Origin: Chitinophagaceae bacterium
GTDB lineage: Bacteria; Bacteroidota; Bacteroidia; Chitinophagales; Chitinophagaceae
Reading direction: 5' to 3'
Length of the DNA: 64,000 bases
Assembly: GCA_016710165.1 (NCBI GenBank)
Contig: JADJLJ010000001.1
Span: forward strand, 124,001-188,000
Position numbers and translations under genes: made by a program
Shown: positions 63,438 to 64,000 of the stretch, one piece after another
How the letters are laid out: every line of letters starts with the position of its first letter
Position numbering within the stretch: position 1 is the stretch's first letter
The notes under the pieces: generated by a model
What the model was told of the DNA's origin: nothing
Database searches by the model: none
Seen by the model: only the letters and a program-made list of their open reading frames with translations

Positions 63438-63440
63438 ATT

Positions 63441-63545
63441 TGGAAGCAGGGTTTGAAGTTTGATGTTTGAAGTTTGAGGTTCATAGCCGGGGTAATCCAG
63501 GATCTTGTATCCGGCATCTGGTATCCCGTATCCGGCATCCCTTCC
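63441..63545. repeat. Short direct-repeat stretch between DUF1028 and SDR genes
   Basis: Low-complexity pairs: GTTTGAAGTTTGATGTTTGAAG (about 63450-63471) and TATCCGGCATC / TATCCCGTATCCGGCATC (about 63508-63539). Looks like slipped-strand repeats; no gene. Confidence 0.5.
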
Positions 63546-63546
63546 C

Positions 63547-64000
63547 TTACAGGCAACCCAGCCTTCCTCCGTCAACTGGCAGGTTGATCCCGTTGATATA
63601 AGCGGCGGCAGGGGAGCAGAGAAAAGCAACCGCAGCGCCAAATTCTTCGGGCTGCCCGATCCTTCCGGCAGGGATCTCAGCCACCAGGTCCTTCATCACT
63701 TCCTCTTCCGTTTTATTGGCGGCTTTTGCTTTGGAAGCGATCACATAATCGGCCCGGACGGTTTTGGTAAAACCCGGTAACACATTATTTACCGTGATGC
63801 CAAAGGGCCCCAGTTCGGTTGCCAGTGTTTTTGCCCAGTTGGCAACAGCGGCCCGTATGGTATTGCTTACGCCCAAACCGGCAATGGGACTTTTAACAGA
63901 TGTGGAAATGATATTGATGATCCTGCCAAAGCCTGCATCTTTCATGCACGGCACTACGGCCTGGGTGAGGTTATGGTTATTGATGAGGTGGTTATTGAAT
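63547..64000 (-). CDS. SDR family oxidoreductase, 3' part (gene continues past the window)
   Basis: The frame is open to base 64000, so the N-terminus with the Rossmann GxxxGxG motif is outside. Visible: NNHNLTQAVVPCMKDAGFGRIINIISTSVKSPIAGLGVSNTIRAAVANWAKTLATELGPFGITVNNVLPGFTKT, then AEIPAGRIGQPEEFGAAVAFLCSPAAAYINGINLPVDGG, as in 3-oxoacyl-ACP reductase-like SDRs. The catalytic YxxxK is replaced by SNTIR (Tyr to Ser, Lys to Arg). The rest is typical, and the subgroup with this change is known in Bacteroidota; activity is doubtful or altered. Confidence 0.85.
   Translation of the reverse strand, partial: FNNHLINNHNLTQAVVPCMKDAGFGRIINIISTSVKSPIAGLGVSNTIRAAVANWAKTLATELGPFGITVNNVLPGFTKTVRADYVIASKAKAANKTEEEVMKDLVAEIPAGRIGQPEEFGAAVAFLCSPAAAYINGINLPVDGGRLGCL

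Noticed and set aside
63441..63641. Longer start for the DUF1028 protein
   Set aside because: The added residues are encoded by slipped direct repeats; the ATG at 63437 gives a normal signal peptide.

Overview
The window looks like chromosomal DNA of a member of the Bacteroidota, most likely a Chitinophagaceae-type soil or aquatic heterotroph. The signs are type IX secretion (T9SS) type A C-terminal sorting domains, paired DUF1800/DUF1501 proteins, DUF5686 and DUF4919-era style secreted proteins, many Sec-signal exported peptidases and lipoproteins, almost no Shine-Dalgarno sequences, and several TAnnTTTG-like -7 boxes upstream of starts. No rRNA, tRNA, transposase, phage gene or CRISPR array was seen.

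Layout. 1-8.5 kb: end of a serine hydrolase gene, a small barrel protein, a GNAT acetyltransferase, a 2OG-Fe(II) oxygenase, a DUF5686 outer-membrane gene with an in-frame amber codon preceded by a triplicated leader, and a frameshifted T9SS cargo gene. 9.1-15.6 kb: a very large M36 (fungalysin-type) metallopeptidase gene with decayed propeptide, intact HEYGH zinc site, two PA domains nested in Ig-like repeats, HYR repeats and a T9SS tail; it is split by several indels. 15.7-24.9 kb: catalase, a lipoprotein, a DUF4242/degenerate-cyclase/AraC fusion regulator next to a secreted DUF4242 protein, OsmC, a secreted protein, a lactonase-fold propeller and a sulfide:quinone-reductase-like flavoprotein. 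25-35.8 kb: M1 and S41 peptidases, small exported proteins, a large GNAT-like protein, DUF2231, glutamyl-Q tRNA(Asp) synthetase and a sterol-desaturase-type membrane protein.

36.5-46.8 kb is the metabolic core: NAD-type formate dehydrogenase (NuoEF-like and molybdopterin subunits) followed on the same strand by a three-gene biotin-dependent acyl-CoA carboxylase, with the FDH maturation genes fdhD and mobA plus a conserved small protein converging from the other side. 47.1-51.4 kb: two more secreted serine peptidases (S41, DPP-IV). 51.8-53.6 kb is an AT-rich accessory island (membrane protein plus DUF4062 protein) bracketed by copies of a CAAGTG...CACTTG palindromic repeat; it is the best candidate for a defence-like system. 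54.2-64 kb: DUF1800/DUF1501 pair, DoxX, NagA, a barrel protein, formimidoylglutamase, a rhodanese-thioredoxin lipoprotein, a DUF1028 protein and the end of an SDR gene.

Two overall themes stand out. First, the intergenic spaces are rich in small palindromic and MITE-like repeats, several of them present more than once in this window. Second, at least seven genes are broken by single-base indels, mostly in short homopolymers, plus one amber codon; the compact central-metabolism genes are all intact. This could reflect true decay of secreted-protein genes or consensus error in the assembly; raw reads would decide.
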